DNA of 38,357 nt from Thermoplasmata archaeon. GTDB taxonomy: Archaea > Thermoplasmatota > Thermoplasmata > Thermoplasmatales > Thermoplasmataceae. The position numbers were made by a program, and so were the translations under genes. Positions 1 to 9,790 of the stretch are shown here, one piece after another. How positions within the stretch are numbered: the first letter of the stretch is position 1; every line of letters begins with the position of its first letter. The stretch covers positions 1 to 38,357 of the forward strand of contig JAJZXU010000015.1 of the NCBI GenBank assembly GCA_021806235.1. Reading direction: 5' to 3'. Under the pieces are notes generated by a model. It saw nothing but the letters and a program-made list of their open reading frames with translations, was not told the DNA's origin and ran no database searches.

Positions 1-17
1 ATATTGTTATTCTCCAT
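1..17 (-). CDS. Possible 5' end of a gene leaving the window
   Basis: A minus-strand ATG at 17-15 is followed by four open codons before the window edge. The reason to suspect a gene is a strong Shine-Dalgarno sequence, GGAGGT, at 31-26, eight bases upstream. Only M-E-N-N is visible, so no product can be suggested. A second ATG at 24 runs into a stop after five codons and is not the start. Confidence 0.25.
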
Positions 18-56
18 ATTTCATTACCTCCTTGTTGGTTCAGAGAGGTATTTCCT

Positions 57-91
57 CCTGTTATTTAATAGATTATTCTATCTGTAACAGG
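57..91. repeat. Inverted repeat CCTGTTA / TAACAGG
   Basis: Seven-base arms at 57-63 and 85-91 flank a 21-nt AT-rich loop, just upstream of where the permease reading frame becomes recognisable. It could be a terminator-like hairpin or the relic of an element end that truncated the permease. No transposase is visible nearby. Confidence 0.3.
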
Positions 92-206
92 GGGGTTTAT
101 ATTTACACAAAATTATACACACAACCAACAGTCTGTACTTAATAGTAGGGAAACACTCTTTCAGGGGATTGCTGCTTCTGCACCAGCAGGAGCCGCAGTC
201 GCGACA

Positions 207-2410
<2,204 letters not shown>

Positions 2411-2577
2411 TTACATATTGCTTATATAATATGTGGCTCTCTCATCCATTAAACATATCTTCATGAACTTTTTCTCTGCCATGGTGTGATGAATGAAGGT
2501 CTTCTGGGTGTTGTTCAAAATGATAGGAACATGGTATACTATTAAGGTATTTGTTCAGCAGAGCATAAAAAATAAAA

Positions 2578-2588
2578 ATATTTAAATA
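2578..2588 (+). promoter_or_regulatory. TATA box for cbf5-nop5
   Basis: An AT-rich element with the core TTTAAATA lies about 60 nt before the cbf5 ATG, implying a start near 2610 and a leader of roughly 30 nt. The rest of 2411-2642 shows no gene I can support. Confidence 0.4.
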
Positions 2589-2642
2589 CGGATATTAATT
2601 AAAAAGAAAGGTTAAAATGAGTTTTATAATAGAGTATTAGTT

Positions 2643-3689
2643 ATGGATAATTTAAATAAAAATGAACTGAATGGCTTTATAATAATAGATAAGCCCACGG
2701 GACCTACAAGCCATCAGATAGATTCGTGGGTTCGTGATATAACAGGGGAAAATAGGGTTGGACATGTGGGAACCCTTGATCCAAACGTTTCCGGAGTTCT
2801 TGTAATGGCACTTGGAAAGGCAACAAAACTTATAGATATTATACATGAAAAACCTAAGGAATATATTGCAGTTATGAGATTATATAATGAGGTTGATAAA
2901 ACCATTATAAATAACGTTTTCAGTGAATTTACAGGTAAAATATACCAGCTGCCGCCAGTAAGGTCAGCGGTTGCAAGGGAATTAAGGGAGAGGACCATAT
3001 ATAATATGAACATACTGGAAATAAAGGATAAGTTAATTCTGTTTTCTGTTAAATGTGAATCAGGTACATATATAAGGACATTATGTACTGATATGGGATA
3101 TGTTATGGGTACGGGTGCCCAGATGGCAGACCTGAGAAGGCTATCCACCGGTGATTTCACCGAGGATAATATACATACATTGCAGGAACTGAGTGATTCG
3201 GTAATTTTAAAAAACAGTGGCAAACCCTCAAAATTTGAAAGTATTTTTATACCCATGGATTTTGTTTTCAAAAATAGCCCGAAGGTAATAGTAAAGAATA
3301 CAGCAGTGAAGAATATAGAGAACGGTTCAGATATATTTCCACAGGGTATTAAAACATTAATAGGCAATCCAAAAAAGGGAGATACTGTTGCAATATATAC
3401 TGATAATAATGAATTAATAGCATATGGTAAAATGCTGGTAAATGAAATAAACGATTTAAAAGTTGTAGATATAACTGGCGTATTGAGGGATAACAATGGA
3501 AAAAATAATGTGGTTCGGAAAAATAATAAACGGAAAAATATACAGATACAGAAACCTGGAGAAAAATTACATGGAAATATTCACAATGCTGAGAAATGGA
3601 AAAATACCGGAAATAGAGGAAAACCCTTCAGAGGAAATTCCAGACCTAAGAACAATGCTTTTAACATTCGAAAGAGAAAGGATAAATGA
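2643..3689 (+). CDS. truB: Cbf5/TruB-family RNA pseudouridine synthase
   Basis: Catalytic subunit of archaeal H/ACA RNPs, converting uridine to pseudouridine in rRNA and also acting on tRNA U55. The TruB core covers about residues 10-200, with motif I (GTLDPNVSGVL) carrying catalytic Asp46 and a KPTGPTSHQ motif near the N terminus. A PUA domain spans about 211-284. Residues 285-348 are a basic Asn/Lys/Arg-rich tail that is entirely overprinted on the start of the next gene in another frame. Family members are usually about 330-340 residues, so the core is complete without the tail. Its partner is the C/D-box protein gene nop5 directly downstream. Confidence 0.88.
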   Translation: MDNLNKNELNGFIIIDKPTGPTSHQIDSWVRDITGENRVGHVGTLDPNVSGVLVMALGKATKLIDIIHEKPKEYIAVMRLYNEVDKTIINNVFSEFTGKIYQLPPVRSAVARELRERTIYNMNILEIKDKLILFSVKCESGTYIRTLCTDMGYVMGTGAQMADLRRLSTGDFTEDNIHTLQELSDSVILKNSGKPSKFESIFIPMDFVFKNSPKVIVKNTAVKNIENGSDIFPQGIKTLIGNPKKGDTVAIYTDNNELIAYGKMLVNEINDLKVVDITGVLRDNNGKNNVVRKNNKRKNIQIQKPGEKLHGNIHNAEKWKNTGNRGKPFRGNSRPKNNAFNIRKRKDK

Positions 3690-4299
3690 AGAATTTTCCG
3701 GAGACCAGTATATAATAAAAATATATTCTGTGGAAAAGGAACTAAACGAAATTATAAATCTATACCTGGAGAAATTAATATCAATTTATTCATTAATGGA
3801 TATAAAATATAATAATGATCCATGCACATATTTCTTTAAATTAAAGAACATGGATTTAACGGAAGTGGAAATAAAGATTGCCTCAATGGGATATGAACTG
3901 TGCAGTTTCAGGTCATATTTAGATAATTATTTAAATAATGAATTAAATAATTATATGCCGAATACAGTAAAATTGATCGGTTATAAATTAACACTTGAAT
4001 TTCTCCTGAAAAGCGGCGGAATAAAAAATTTAATAAAATATCCGTCAAGCACATTGCAGATACTGGGTGCAGAAACTGCATTTTTCAACCATATGAGGAA
4101 GGGTACTCCAATGCCAAAGCATGGAATAATATTTAATTATCCTGGATTATCAGCACTGCCACCAAACAGAAGAGGCAAGGTTGCAAGGACCATAGCAAAT
4201 AAAATGGCCATAACGATAAAAATGGATTATTATAAGAGATCCGGCGATATTGATTCAATGAAAAAAATTATAGATGATAGAATAAAGGGTCAGGTATAA
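3496..4299 (+). CDS. nop5: Nop5 (Nop56/58) C/D-box RNP core protein
   Basis: Scaffold of archaeal C/D-box RNPs, bridging L7Ae-bound guide RNA to the 2'-O-methylase fibrillarin. The Nop domain is clear at about residues 160-250: LGAETAFFNHMRKGTPMPKHG followed by a PPNRRGKVAR-type segment. The N-terminal domain (1-75) is divergent and a coiled-coil region follows. At 267 residues it is a short family member. The first ATG is 3496; Met5 (3508, MWFGKIINGK) is an equally plausible start. Either way about 180-194 nt overlap truB in a different frame. Fibrillarin, often next to nop5, is absent here. The 3' end overlaps purF tail to tail by 10 nt. Confidence 0.85.
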   Translation: MEKIMWFGKIINGKIYRYRNLEKNYMEIFTMLRNGKIPEIEENPSEEIPDLRTMLLTFERERINEEFSGDQYIIKIYSVEKELNEIINLYLEKLISIYSLMDIKYNNDPCTYFFKLKNMDLTEVEIKIASMGYELCSFRSYLDNYLNNELNNYMPNTVKLIGYKLTLEFLLKSGGIKNLIKYPSSTLQILGAETAFFNHMRKGTPMPKHGIIFNYPGLSALPPNRRGKVARTIANKMAITIKMDYYKRSGDIDSMKKIIDDRIKGQV

Positions 4300-5687
4300 T
4301 TTGGTTTTGCACCTGCAGGTATAATATCAGGATAATTATCCGTTAAACAGCCAAGGCAGAGGTCATTTATGCCTATACTTTCCTTTAGTCCCTCTATGGA
4401 CACATAACCCAGAGAATCTGCATCTATTTCTTTCCTTATCTCCTCAATGTTTTTATTGCCTGCGATGAAATCATCCTTTGTCTTCATATCAACACCGAAA
4501 TAGCACGGTGCAATTATCTGCGGTGACCCTATTCTCACATGGACCTCCCTTGCGCCATCCCTTTTCAGTAATGATATTATATATTTCATGGTGTTTCCAC
4601 GTACTATGCTATCGTCCACCAGAACTATTCTTTTATCTCTTATCACAGATTTTATCGTATTTAATTTTATTCTTATTGCATCGTATCTCTCTTTCTGGTT
4701 CGGCAATATAAAGGTTCTATCAGAATATCTATTCTTTATTAAACCCTCACTGTACGGTATTTTTGAATAAACAGAATAACCCAGGGCCTGGGATCTGCCT
4801 GAATCAGGAACTGGTATTACAACATCGGCATTGCATGGGTACTCCTTTGCGAGTTTTACCCCTAAGTTATACCTTACATTAAAAACTTCCTTTCCGTCTA
4901 TTATACTGTCAGGTCTGGCAAAATAGACATATTCAAACATACAGTGTGATATCTCATGGTTCACAACAAATATGCTTTTATATCCATGACTATCAATTTC
5001 TATTAATTCTCCGGGTTTTACATCCCCTATGACCTTACCGGAAACGGAATCTATTGCTGTACTTTCAGAGGCAATTATATAACCGTCAGTATTTTTACCG
5101 AAAACCAGCGGCCTGAATCCAAATGGGTCTCTCAGGGCATACAGTTTATCATTTATCATAATTGCACATGCATATGATCCTTTTAATTTAAACATGGCCT
5201 TTTTTATGCCATCGTATACCCCATATTTGTTTATTTCATTTATCATTTCTACTAACATTACTTCCGTATCACTTGAACTGAAGAAAATATACCCCTTGTT
5301 TTTTAATTCCTCCCTGAGTGAATGTGTATTTGTTATTTCCCCATTATGCGAAATACCCATATACCCAAGGGAAGATGATATTATAAACGGTCCTGCATTC
5401 TCAAGCCCCTTTGATCCTGATGTTGAATATCTATTATGGCCTACCCCGATATTTCCAGGCAGGTTAACATCTGTAAAAACTTCAGAAACTAATCCCATGC
5501 CCTTTTTTATATGCACTTTTCCATCATACGTGGCTATGCCAGAGCTTTCCTGTCCTCTATGCTGTAAGGCCTTTAATGCAAAAATTATATTGGTAAAAGC
5601 ACTGCTGCCTATATATCCTGCAACAGCGCATTCCTCACTTGGCTTTTGCCCAGTTGTAATGTCTAATTCTTGGTGATGGAAATCCAC
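4290..5687 (-). CDS. purF: Amidophosphoribosyltransferase
   Basis: First committed step of purine synthesis: transfers ammonia from glutamine to PRPP to make phosphoribosylamine. The class II glutamine amidotransferase domain starts at Cys20, preceded by a short propeptide-like stretch expected to be removed to expose the nucleophile. The PRPP-binding motif IVLVDDSIVRGNT is at 354-366. Cys249, Cys395, Cys444 and Cys447 occupy the places of the four cluster ligands in the Bacillus-type iron-sulphur PurF, so a 4Fe-4S enzyme is likely. The chosen start is a GTG inside rpl37e, giving 53 nt of out-of-frame overlap; no later start lies before Cys20. Last gene of the lsm-rpl37e-purF operon. Confidence 0.92.
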   Translation of the reverse strand: MDFHHQELDITTGQKPSEECAVAGYIGSSAFTNIIFALKALQHRGQESSGIATYDGKVHIKKGMGLVSEVFTDVNLPGNIGVGHNRYSTSGSKGLENAGPFIISSSLGYMGISHNGEITNTHSLREELKNKGYIFFSSSDTEVMLVEMINEINKYGVYDGIKKAMFKLKGSYACAIMINDKLYALRDPFGFRPLVFGKNTDGYIIASESTAIDSVSGKVIGDVKPGELIEIDSHGYKSIFVVNHEISHCMFEYVYFARPDSIIDGKEVFNVRYNLGVKLAKEYPCNADVVIPVPDSGRSQALGYSVYSKIPYSEGLIKNRYSDRTFILPNQKERYDAIRIKLNTIKSVIRDKRIVLVDDSIVRGNTMKYIISLLKRDGAREVHVRIGSPQIIAPCYFGVDMKTKDDFIAGNKNIEEIRKEIDADSLGYVSIEGLKESIGINDLCLGCLTDNYPDIIPAGAKPNYT

Positions 5688-5799
5688 AGTATGAACACCT
5701 TTTGTCCCTTAAATTATAACTGTTGTGCCCGCATCTCCTGCATCTTATATGCACCTTGTGCCTGTTGTGCTTTCCCATTGAAGCTGTTCCATTACTCAT
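5635..5799 (-). CDS. rpl37e: Ribosomal protein L37e
   Basis: A 54-residue zinc-binding protein of the large ribosomal subunit. I found it by translating the short interval between lsm and purF. It reads MSNGTASMGKHNRHKVHIRC at the start, carries two CxxC pairs (Cys20/23 and Cys35/38) and ends near the characteristic RIRHYNW. The Shine-Dalgarno GGAGGTG lies inside the last codons of lsm. Its 3' end overlaps purF in another frame. The lsm-rpl37e order is a known archaeal arrangement. Confidence 0.92.
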   Translation of the reverse strand: MSNGTASMGKHNRHKVHIRCRRCGHNSYNLRDKRCSYCGFPSPRIRHYNWAKAK

Positions 5800-5801
5800 T
5801 T

Positions 5802-6053
5802 TTATTCACCTCCTGAAGGGGAAATAAATATTATATTATCTCCTCTCAATAACATCATATTAAAAGTTCCCTTATTTTCATCACTTATTGTTTCAGAAAC
5901 ATTTTTTAAAACAAGGTTCATATAAACATCATAGCCTTCGAGTATGCCGGAATATGTTCTCCTACCCTTTACATCTATCATTATATTCTTTTCCAATGAA
6001 TTCTTTAACGTATCCATGGGTTTTGCAACATATGTTGTTTTATTGTTAGCCAT
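5802..6053 (-). CDS. lsm: Sm-like archaeal protein (LSm)
   Basis: Small RNA-binding protein that forms heptameric (or hexameric) rings on U-rich RNA. Its 83 residues show the Sm1 motif (IMIDVKGRRTYSGILEGYD, about 24-42, then NLVL) and the Sm2 motif (LLRGDNIIFISP, about 68-79). It leads the operon; rpl37e starts two bases after its stop. A T/A-rich element on the minus strand (TTATTATATTATT, near 6110-6125) is a candidate promoter. Confidence 0.92.
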   Translation of the reverse strand: MANNKTTYVAKPMDTLKNSLEKNIMIDVKGRRTYSGILEGYDVYMNLVLKNVSETISDENKGTFNMMLLRGDNIIFISPSGGE

Positions 6054-6163
6054 ATAAACTTCACCATCCAGATAATAATTCTATTATCAACAAAAACTGT
6101 ATTAGAAAATAATATAATAACTTTTATGAAATTTATAGAAATTTATTTACTGTTAATTTAATG

Positions 6164-6631
6164 TTAAGTATGATCGGTATGGTCTTCCTTCCGTAATAAA
6201 ATGTAATGCGTTAATGCCAGGGCAACGATCAGAGTAGCTAATCCCATCATCTCATATATATCCATGGCATTATATACGGTGATTGTGAAAATGGTCAGAA
6301 TTATTTCCCGTGCAACAAATGATATGGCAGCATTTATTATATAGGAAATAGCCTTTCCCTCACCGCTAAAAAAATCAACTATACTCTCATATACCTCAAA
6401 AATAACCACGGTAAGCAATGAATCCTCAACAATTATATCTATTAGTGAATAGATAAGCGTTTCTACACTGGACGGTGTTACTATAATCCCAAGCATTACA
6501 CTATAAATACCTATAATCATATGTACTATAACGGCCATAAATGCTATAATCAGTGCAAATCTCAGTACGAATGAGATAATTACTATAAGCTTGTTATCCA
6601 GTTTATCCAGGCTTTTAATATTTATACCCAT
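6164..6631 (-). CDS. PsiE-like four-helix membrane protein
   Basis: A 155-residue protein with about four hydrophobic helices. The C-terminal half has a stretch of the type AISFVAREIIL preceded by an acidic FEVYESIVDFF helix, as in the PsiE (phosphate-starvation-inducible E) family. Function in that family is not established. The short charged C terminus ends in KEDHTDHT. It is monocistronic, with an AT-rich upstream region at 6650-6700. The assignment rests on pattern recognition only. Confidence 0.55.
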   Translation of the reverse strand: MGINIKSLDKLDNKLIVIISFVLRFALIIAFMAVIVHMIIGIYSVMLGIIVTPSSVETLIYSLIDIIVEDSLLTVVIFEVYESIVDFFSGEGKAISYIINAAISFVAREIILTIFTITVYNAMDIYEMMGLATLIVALALTHYILLRKEDHTDHT

Positions 6632-6866
6632 ATTACCGTATCTATATACACATTTAAAATTTTATCTATAATTGTTTAATATCTTTTTATTTATTTGATA
6701 CTGTTACATTTTAGTTGATAGGTATGGAATCATTATCGCAGGACATAAAACAATCATGGATATTTGTTCCGTATAGAGAAGGACCAAAAAAGATAGTTAT
6801 TAAGTGATATTATAAAAGATTTAATCTGGCTCAATATGAGGTTTAAATAACATCTGTGTGCATAAG

Positions 6867-6902
6867 TTTACAAAAAAATGTAAATTTAAATACATATATG
6901 TA
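6867..6902 (+). promoter_or_regulatory. Two tandem dyads (candidate AbiEi operators) around a TATA box
   Basis: TTTACA-N6-TGTAAA occupies 6867-6884, and a perfect 12-bp palindrome TACATATATGTA occupies 6891-6902, ending 14 bases before the abiEi ATG. A TATA-like ATTTAAATA lies between and within them. AbiEi antitoxins are known to repress their own promoters through inverted repeats, so autoregulation is the obvious reading. Confidence 0.5.
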
Positions 6903-6916
6903 ATATAATTAATAGC

Positions 6917-7606
6917 ATGCCAAATATAAAAACACAGTCTATAATTGACTACTTTCTTGGTCTTAATAAAAAAGTATTCACCATTAACGATGTTGCCAGG
7001 CTTACAGGAAAGAGAAAGGCTTATTTATCCCGACTTTTGCCCACAAATTCAAAATTCAAAAGGATTGAAAAAGGTAAGTATTATGTGGATGACCCGGACG
7101 TGTATGAGATTGCATCGAATATTGTAAACCCCTCATACATAAGCCTGATGAGTGCTTTTACATACAACGGGCTCACAACGCAGATGCCGGTGAAGATAAG
7201 CGTCATAACCACACTGAGACACAAAAAAATGAATTTCAATGGAATGGCAATAGACTTTATAACACTTGATGCAGGAAGGATTTTTGGCTATAAGAAGGTT
7301 GAAAACATAAGAATTGCTACCGCAGAGAAATCTTTTGTTGATTCCCTATACCTTTCTGATCCGCCATATGCCGATATAGAGGAGGCATTTGAAAAAGCAG
7401 TGTCAGAGGGGATCCTGAATTTTGACAGGCTGAAAGAGTATGCGATAGAGATGATGTCAGGGCCGTTGATAAACAGACTGGGCTTTTTACTCGATTCGTT
7501 TGCTGTAGATGCTGGAAGTCTCCTGCAGTATAAAGCAAAGCGTCCAGTTTTGCTATTCGGGAAAGGTACAAAGAAAAATAAGAAGTGGGGTGTTCTGTAT
7601 GATTAG
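6917..7606 (+). CDS. AbiEi-family antitoxin / transcriptional regulator
   Basis: A 229-residue protein with an N-terminal winged helix (about 1-60: FTINDVARLTGKRKAYLSRL and KRIEKGKYYV wing) followed by the AbiEi-type domain that starts PSYISLMSAFTYNGLTTQMP and includes an ATAEKSFVDSLYL motif. In type IV AbiE systems this protein represses the operon and antagonises the AbiEii nucleotidyltransferase toxin encoded next to it. Here an ATG overlaps its stop (7599-7606) exactly as expected for the partner, but that second frame breaks down at once. Two palindromes precede the gene. Base composition is richer in G+C than the housekeeping genes, consistent with recent acquisition. Confidence 0.7.
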   Translation: MPNIKTQSIIDYFLGLNKKVFTINDVARLTGKRKAYLSRLLPTNSKFKRIEKGKYYVDDPDVYEIASNIVNPSYISLMSAFTYNGLTTQMPVKISVITTLRHKKMNFNGMAIDFITLDAGRIFGYKKVENIRIATAEKSFVDSLYLSDPPYADIEEAFEKAVSEGILNFDRLKEYAIEMMSGPLINRLGFLLDSFAVDAGSLLQYKAKRPVLLFGKGTKKNKKWGVLYD

Positions 7607-7806
7607 CTCGGGAGACCTGCTGGAATACAGAAAAAGGAAAAACAATAGAAGCGCCCGGTGCAATACTGGAAATAACAAAAGCACTGATATAGAAGGCACT
7701 GGAAGCATTTAAACCCAAACTGGTTGAAGGTGTTTTAGAGGAGATATTAAAGGATCCTGAACTGTTAAAGAAATATTTATATAGTGCCACACAATATTTA
7801 TTTATC
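7599..7806 (+). pseudogene. Decayed partner of the AbiEi-type gene
   Basis: An ATG at 7599, overlapping the abiEi stop, opens MISSGDLLEYRKRKNNRS, then the frame is lost near 7650. The next frame reads APGAILEITKALI, a TAG at about 7693, and then ALEAFKPKLVEGVLEEILKD and LLKKYLY before running into the next gene. This looks like a coding region with at least one frameshift, one in-frame stop and large deletions. Position argues for a former AbiEii toxin; the surviving residues are too few to prove it. Confidence 0.4.
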
Positions 7807-7998
7807 ATGGCATCGAACAGTAATAAAAAAGATGATAAATTAGCTCAGGGGCTTGCCACTGGTATAGGTGCGGGTGCGGTATTAGGATTAGCCGGAGGAC
7901 CAGTTGGTGTAGTAGTTGGTGCCATTTTAGGCGCTATTGTTGGCGGTATTGCAGGGCAATCAACTCAAGAAAAAGACAAAAAACATCTATCACATTAA
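7807..7998 (+). CDS. Glycine-zipper membrane miniprotein
   Basis: A 63-residue protein: a charged N terminus (SNKKDDK), a long hydrophobic core with many Gly-x3-Gly repeats (residues 14-50, for example GIGAGAVLGLAGGP and GAILGAIVGGIAG), and a Lys/His tail. Glycine zippers pack tightly in membranes and occur in pore formers, bacteriocin-like peptides and membrane anchors; I cannot choose among these. A TATA element at 7773-7783 sits about 29 nt before the ATG, so the transcript is probably leaderless. The frame is open upstream into the decayed region but has no start there. Confidence 0.55.
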   Translation: MASNSNKKDDKLAQGLATGIGAGAVLGLAGGPVGVVVGAILGAIVGGIAGQSTQEKDKKHLSH

Positions 7999-8126
7999 AG
8001 TTACGGTGTATTTTATTTGGATTTTAATATATATTTAATATTAACATACATAATAGTTTTTTTGTTGTTTGGGTTTTTTTATATGTAGAACACAAAAATG
8101 AAATTAAAATAGATTTATCTGAAGAA

Positions 8127-8330
8127 GTGGGAATATTTTTTACAATTGTCACAATCGTTGGAGGGGTATTTTTGTTGGTATCCTCGTTTTTACTTTTACT
8201 AAACGATGCTCCATTTCCAGGAATTGATCTGCCTACATATTACGCATTTGTTTCTATCTATATGTTTCCCACACTTTATTTTCTTAGTAGGATTCCTATA
8301 AATAGACTCACCACGAATTCAATACATTAA
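8127..8330 (+). CDS. Small two-helix membrane protein, possibly 5'-truncated
   Basis: From a GTG at 8127 the frame encodes 67 residues with two hydrophobic helices separated by NDAPFPGIDLPTYY. The frame stays open upstream and encodes a further hydrophobic stretch and EHKNEIKIDLSEE, but without ATG, GTG or TTG, so the gene may have lost its start. No family recognised. Confidence 0.35.
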   Translation: MGIFFTIVTIVGGVFLLVSSFLLLLNDAPFPGIDLPTYYAFVSIYMFPTLYFLSRIPINRLTTNSIH

Positions 8331-8535
8331 TTGGGATCTTATATTTAGGGTTCTCTGTCATTTCAGAAGCACTGTTATAAGAGAATTCTGTGTTGCAGAT
8401 AAAGCATTTTACATTGATACCACACTAATCTTCCGGAATAATACGGTTAATATAACCATAATTCGGGCGATTTGGAACACTGTCTTCATATTCCTTTCTG
8501 CACGATTTACAGATAATTTTTTTCTTCCTTAATTT
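8308..8535 (-). pseudogene. Zinc-ribbon-like reading frame split by a TAG
   Basis: On the minus strand a frame reads KKKIICKSCRKEYEDSVPNR, continues to a TAG at 8427-8425, and resumes in the same frame with VKCFICNTEFSYNSASEMTE to a TGA at 8310-8308. The two CxxC pairs (CKSC, CFIC) would make one zinc-binding domain if read together. No start codon precedes the first half. It is most likely a decayed gene. The remainder of this gap (8536-8721) holds a short TAGTGTT/AACACTA dyad and no gene I can support. Confidence 0.35.
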
Positions 8536-8721
8536 TTAATAAGGAATATTATAAAAATAAGATGACAGTTATGGGTATTATAGTGTTGAGCATAAGAAAT
8601 TATCCCTTATATATATTAGGAATGGGCTATCCGCAACGATTTGCTAAACTTAAAGATAGCAAAATGAAGTGCCTATGACTATAACACTAACGGGGATTTG
8701 GGTTTTATGGCTCCACCTGTA

Positions 8722-9696
8722 TCAGCAATTTAACACAGCAAATTTTGATCTCATATGCCAGTAATTTGGCCCAACAGATTTAACCTTTATATTTTCAATG
8801 CTGCCAAGAATATAGCCACATCTTCTTGCCCTGGCTATTATTGTTTTATAATAATTATCAACATTTTCAGTGGTGGTTAAATAATGCATGGATATTACAG
8901 TTCCTTTTTTTGACCTTATCAGTGCGGTGGCTAAATAATCCACGGATTTAAAATTACCCATGATTATGTAATCCGCTTCAGTATGTGGTAATAAAATCCT
9001 TGAATCGCCATTATAAATCTCAATGTTATTTTCTATTTTATTTAGTTCTATATTTTTTTTAAGATAATGTATTGAATCGCCATTAATATCGCATAATAAT
9101 ATCGTTCTTAATTTACTGTGTTTCATCACGGGAAGTGAAAAATAGCCGATGCCGCAGAACATATCCATAACGATTTTATCATTTAGATTTTCTTTTTTCA
9201 TATTGCTCCTCACGTTTATGTTCCCGGGAGAAAACATTATTCTTTCAGGGTTAAGCATGTATTTTATATCATCTTCCAGAACTATATCATCACCACCATT
9301 GCCGTATAATAATTTCAGGGTTGGTATTCTCATATCTCCTTTTATTCTGCCACTTTCTACGTAAACATTTTTTATCCTCAATTCCTCTGCAAATACCCTG
9401 GCAACGTATCTGTTTTCCAGATCCGTTTTCAGTATTACTGAGTTTTCATATCTTATATATTTAGGTATGTTTTCTATTTTATGTTTATTCAATCTTTTTT
9501 TTATGTTTTCCACAGGATTATTTTTTCTTTTAAAATTAAACATGATTGAGTTATCAATATAATTTTTTAATGGTATATACACATATTTTTTATTATGATG
9601 TATAATATAATTGCTATCCACAAGGTTTTTACCGTTAAGGTTTTTAATCTCATTTTCTCCATACTCCCTTTTAACCCTGATGCAATATCTTTTCAT
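8722..9696 (-). CDS. Trm5/TYW2-family tRNA-modifying enzyme, probably Taw2-like
   Basis: A 324-residue SAM-dependent enzyme of the Met-10+ family acting at position 37 of tRNA. The SAM-binding motif MDMFCGIGYFSLPV is at 177-190, the acidic loop LLCDINGDSIHYLKKN at 200-215, and GDSR at 230-233. Where Trm5 methyltransferases carry an NPP/NLP motif, this protein has IMGNF (245-249), as in TYW2/Taw2, which transfers the aminocarboxypropyl group of SAM during wybutosine synthesis. That favours Taw2 over Trm5 but I cannot exclude a divergent Trm5. The N-terminal domain (1-150) is consistent with the family. Monocistronic and divergent from the esterase gene. Confidence 0.7.
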   Translation of the reverse strand: MKRYCIRVKREYGENEIKNLNGKNLVDSNYIIHHNKKYVYIPLKNYIDNSIMFNFKRKNNPVENIKKRLNKHKIENIPKYIRYENSVILKTDLENRYVARVFAEELRIKNVYVESGRIKGDMRIPTLKLLYGNGGDDIVLEDDIKYMLNPERIMFSPGNINVRSNMKKENLNDKIVMDMFCGIGYFSLPVMKHSKLRTILLCDINGDSIHYLKKNIELNKIENNIEIYNGDSRILLPHTEADYIIMGNFKSVDYLATALIRSKKGTVISMHYLTTTENVDNYYKTIIARARRCGYILGSIENIKVKSVGPNYWHMRSKFAVLNC

Positions 9697-9790
9697 TACC
9701 AGATTATTACATTCTATGATTTAATTTTTAAAACTTTAAAATAAATGCAATATATAATTAATAATAAATATTTTTCTGTAATTATAGCCC

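Noticed and set aside
2714-3496. Minus-strand open frame of 260 codons
   Set aside because: It is the complement of cbf5, with Ser/Ile/Leu-rich composition typical of a shadow frame in AT-rich DNA and no start signals.
6724-6807. 27-codon frame before the AbiEi gene
   Set aside because: No promoter, ribosome-binding site or neighbour supports it.
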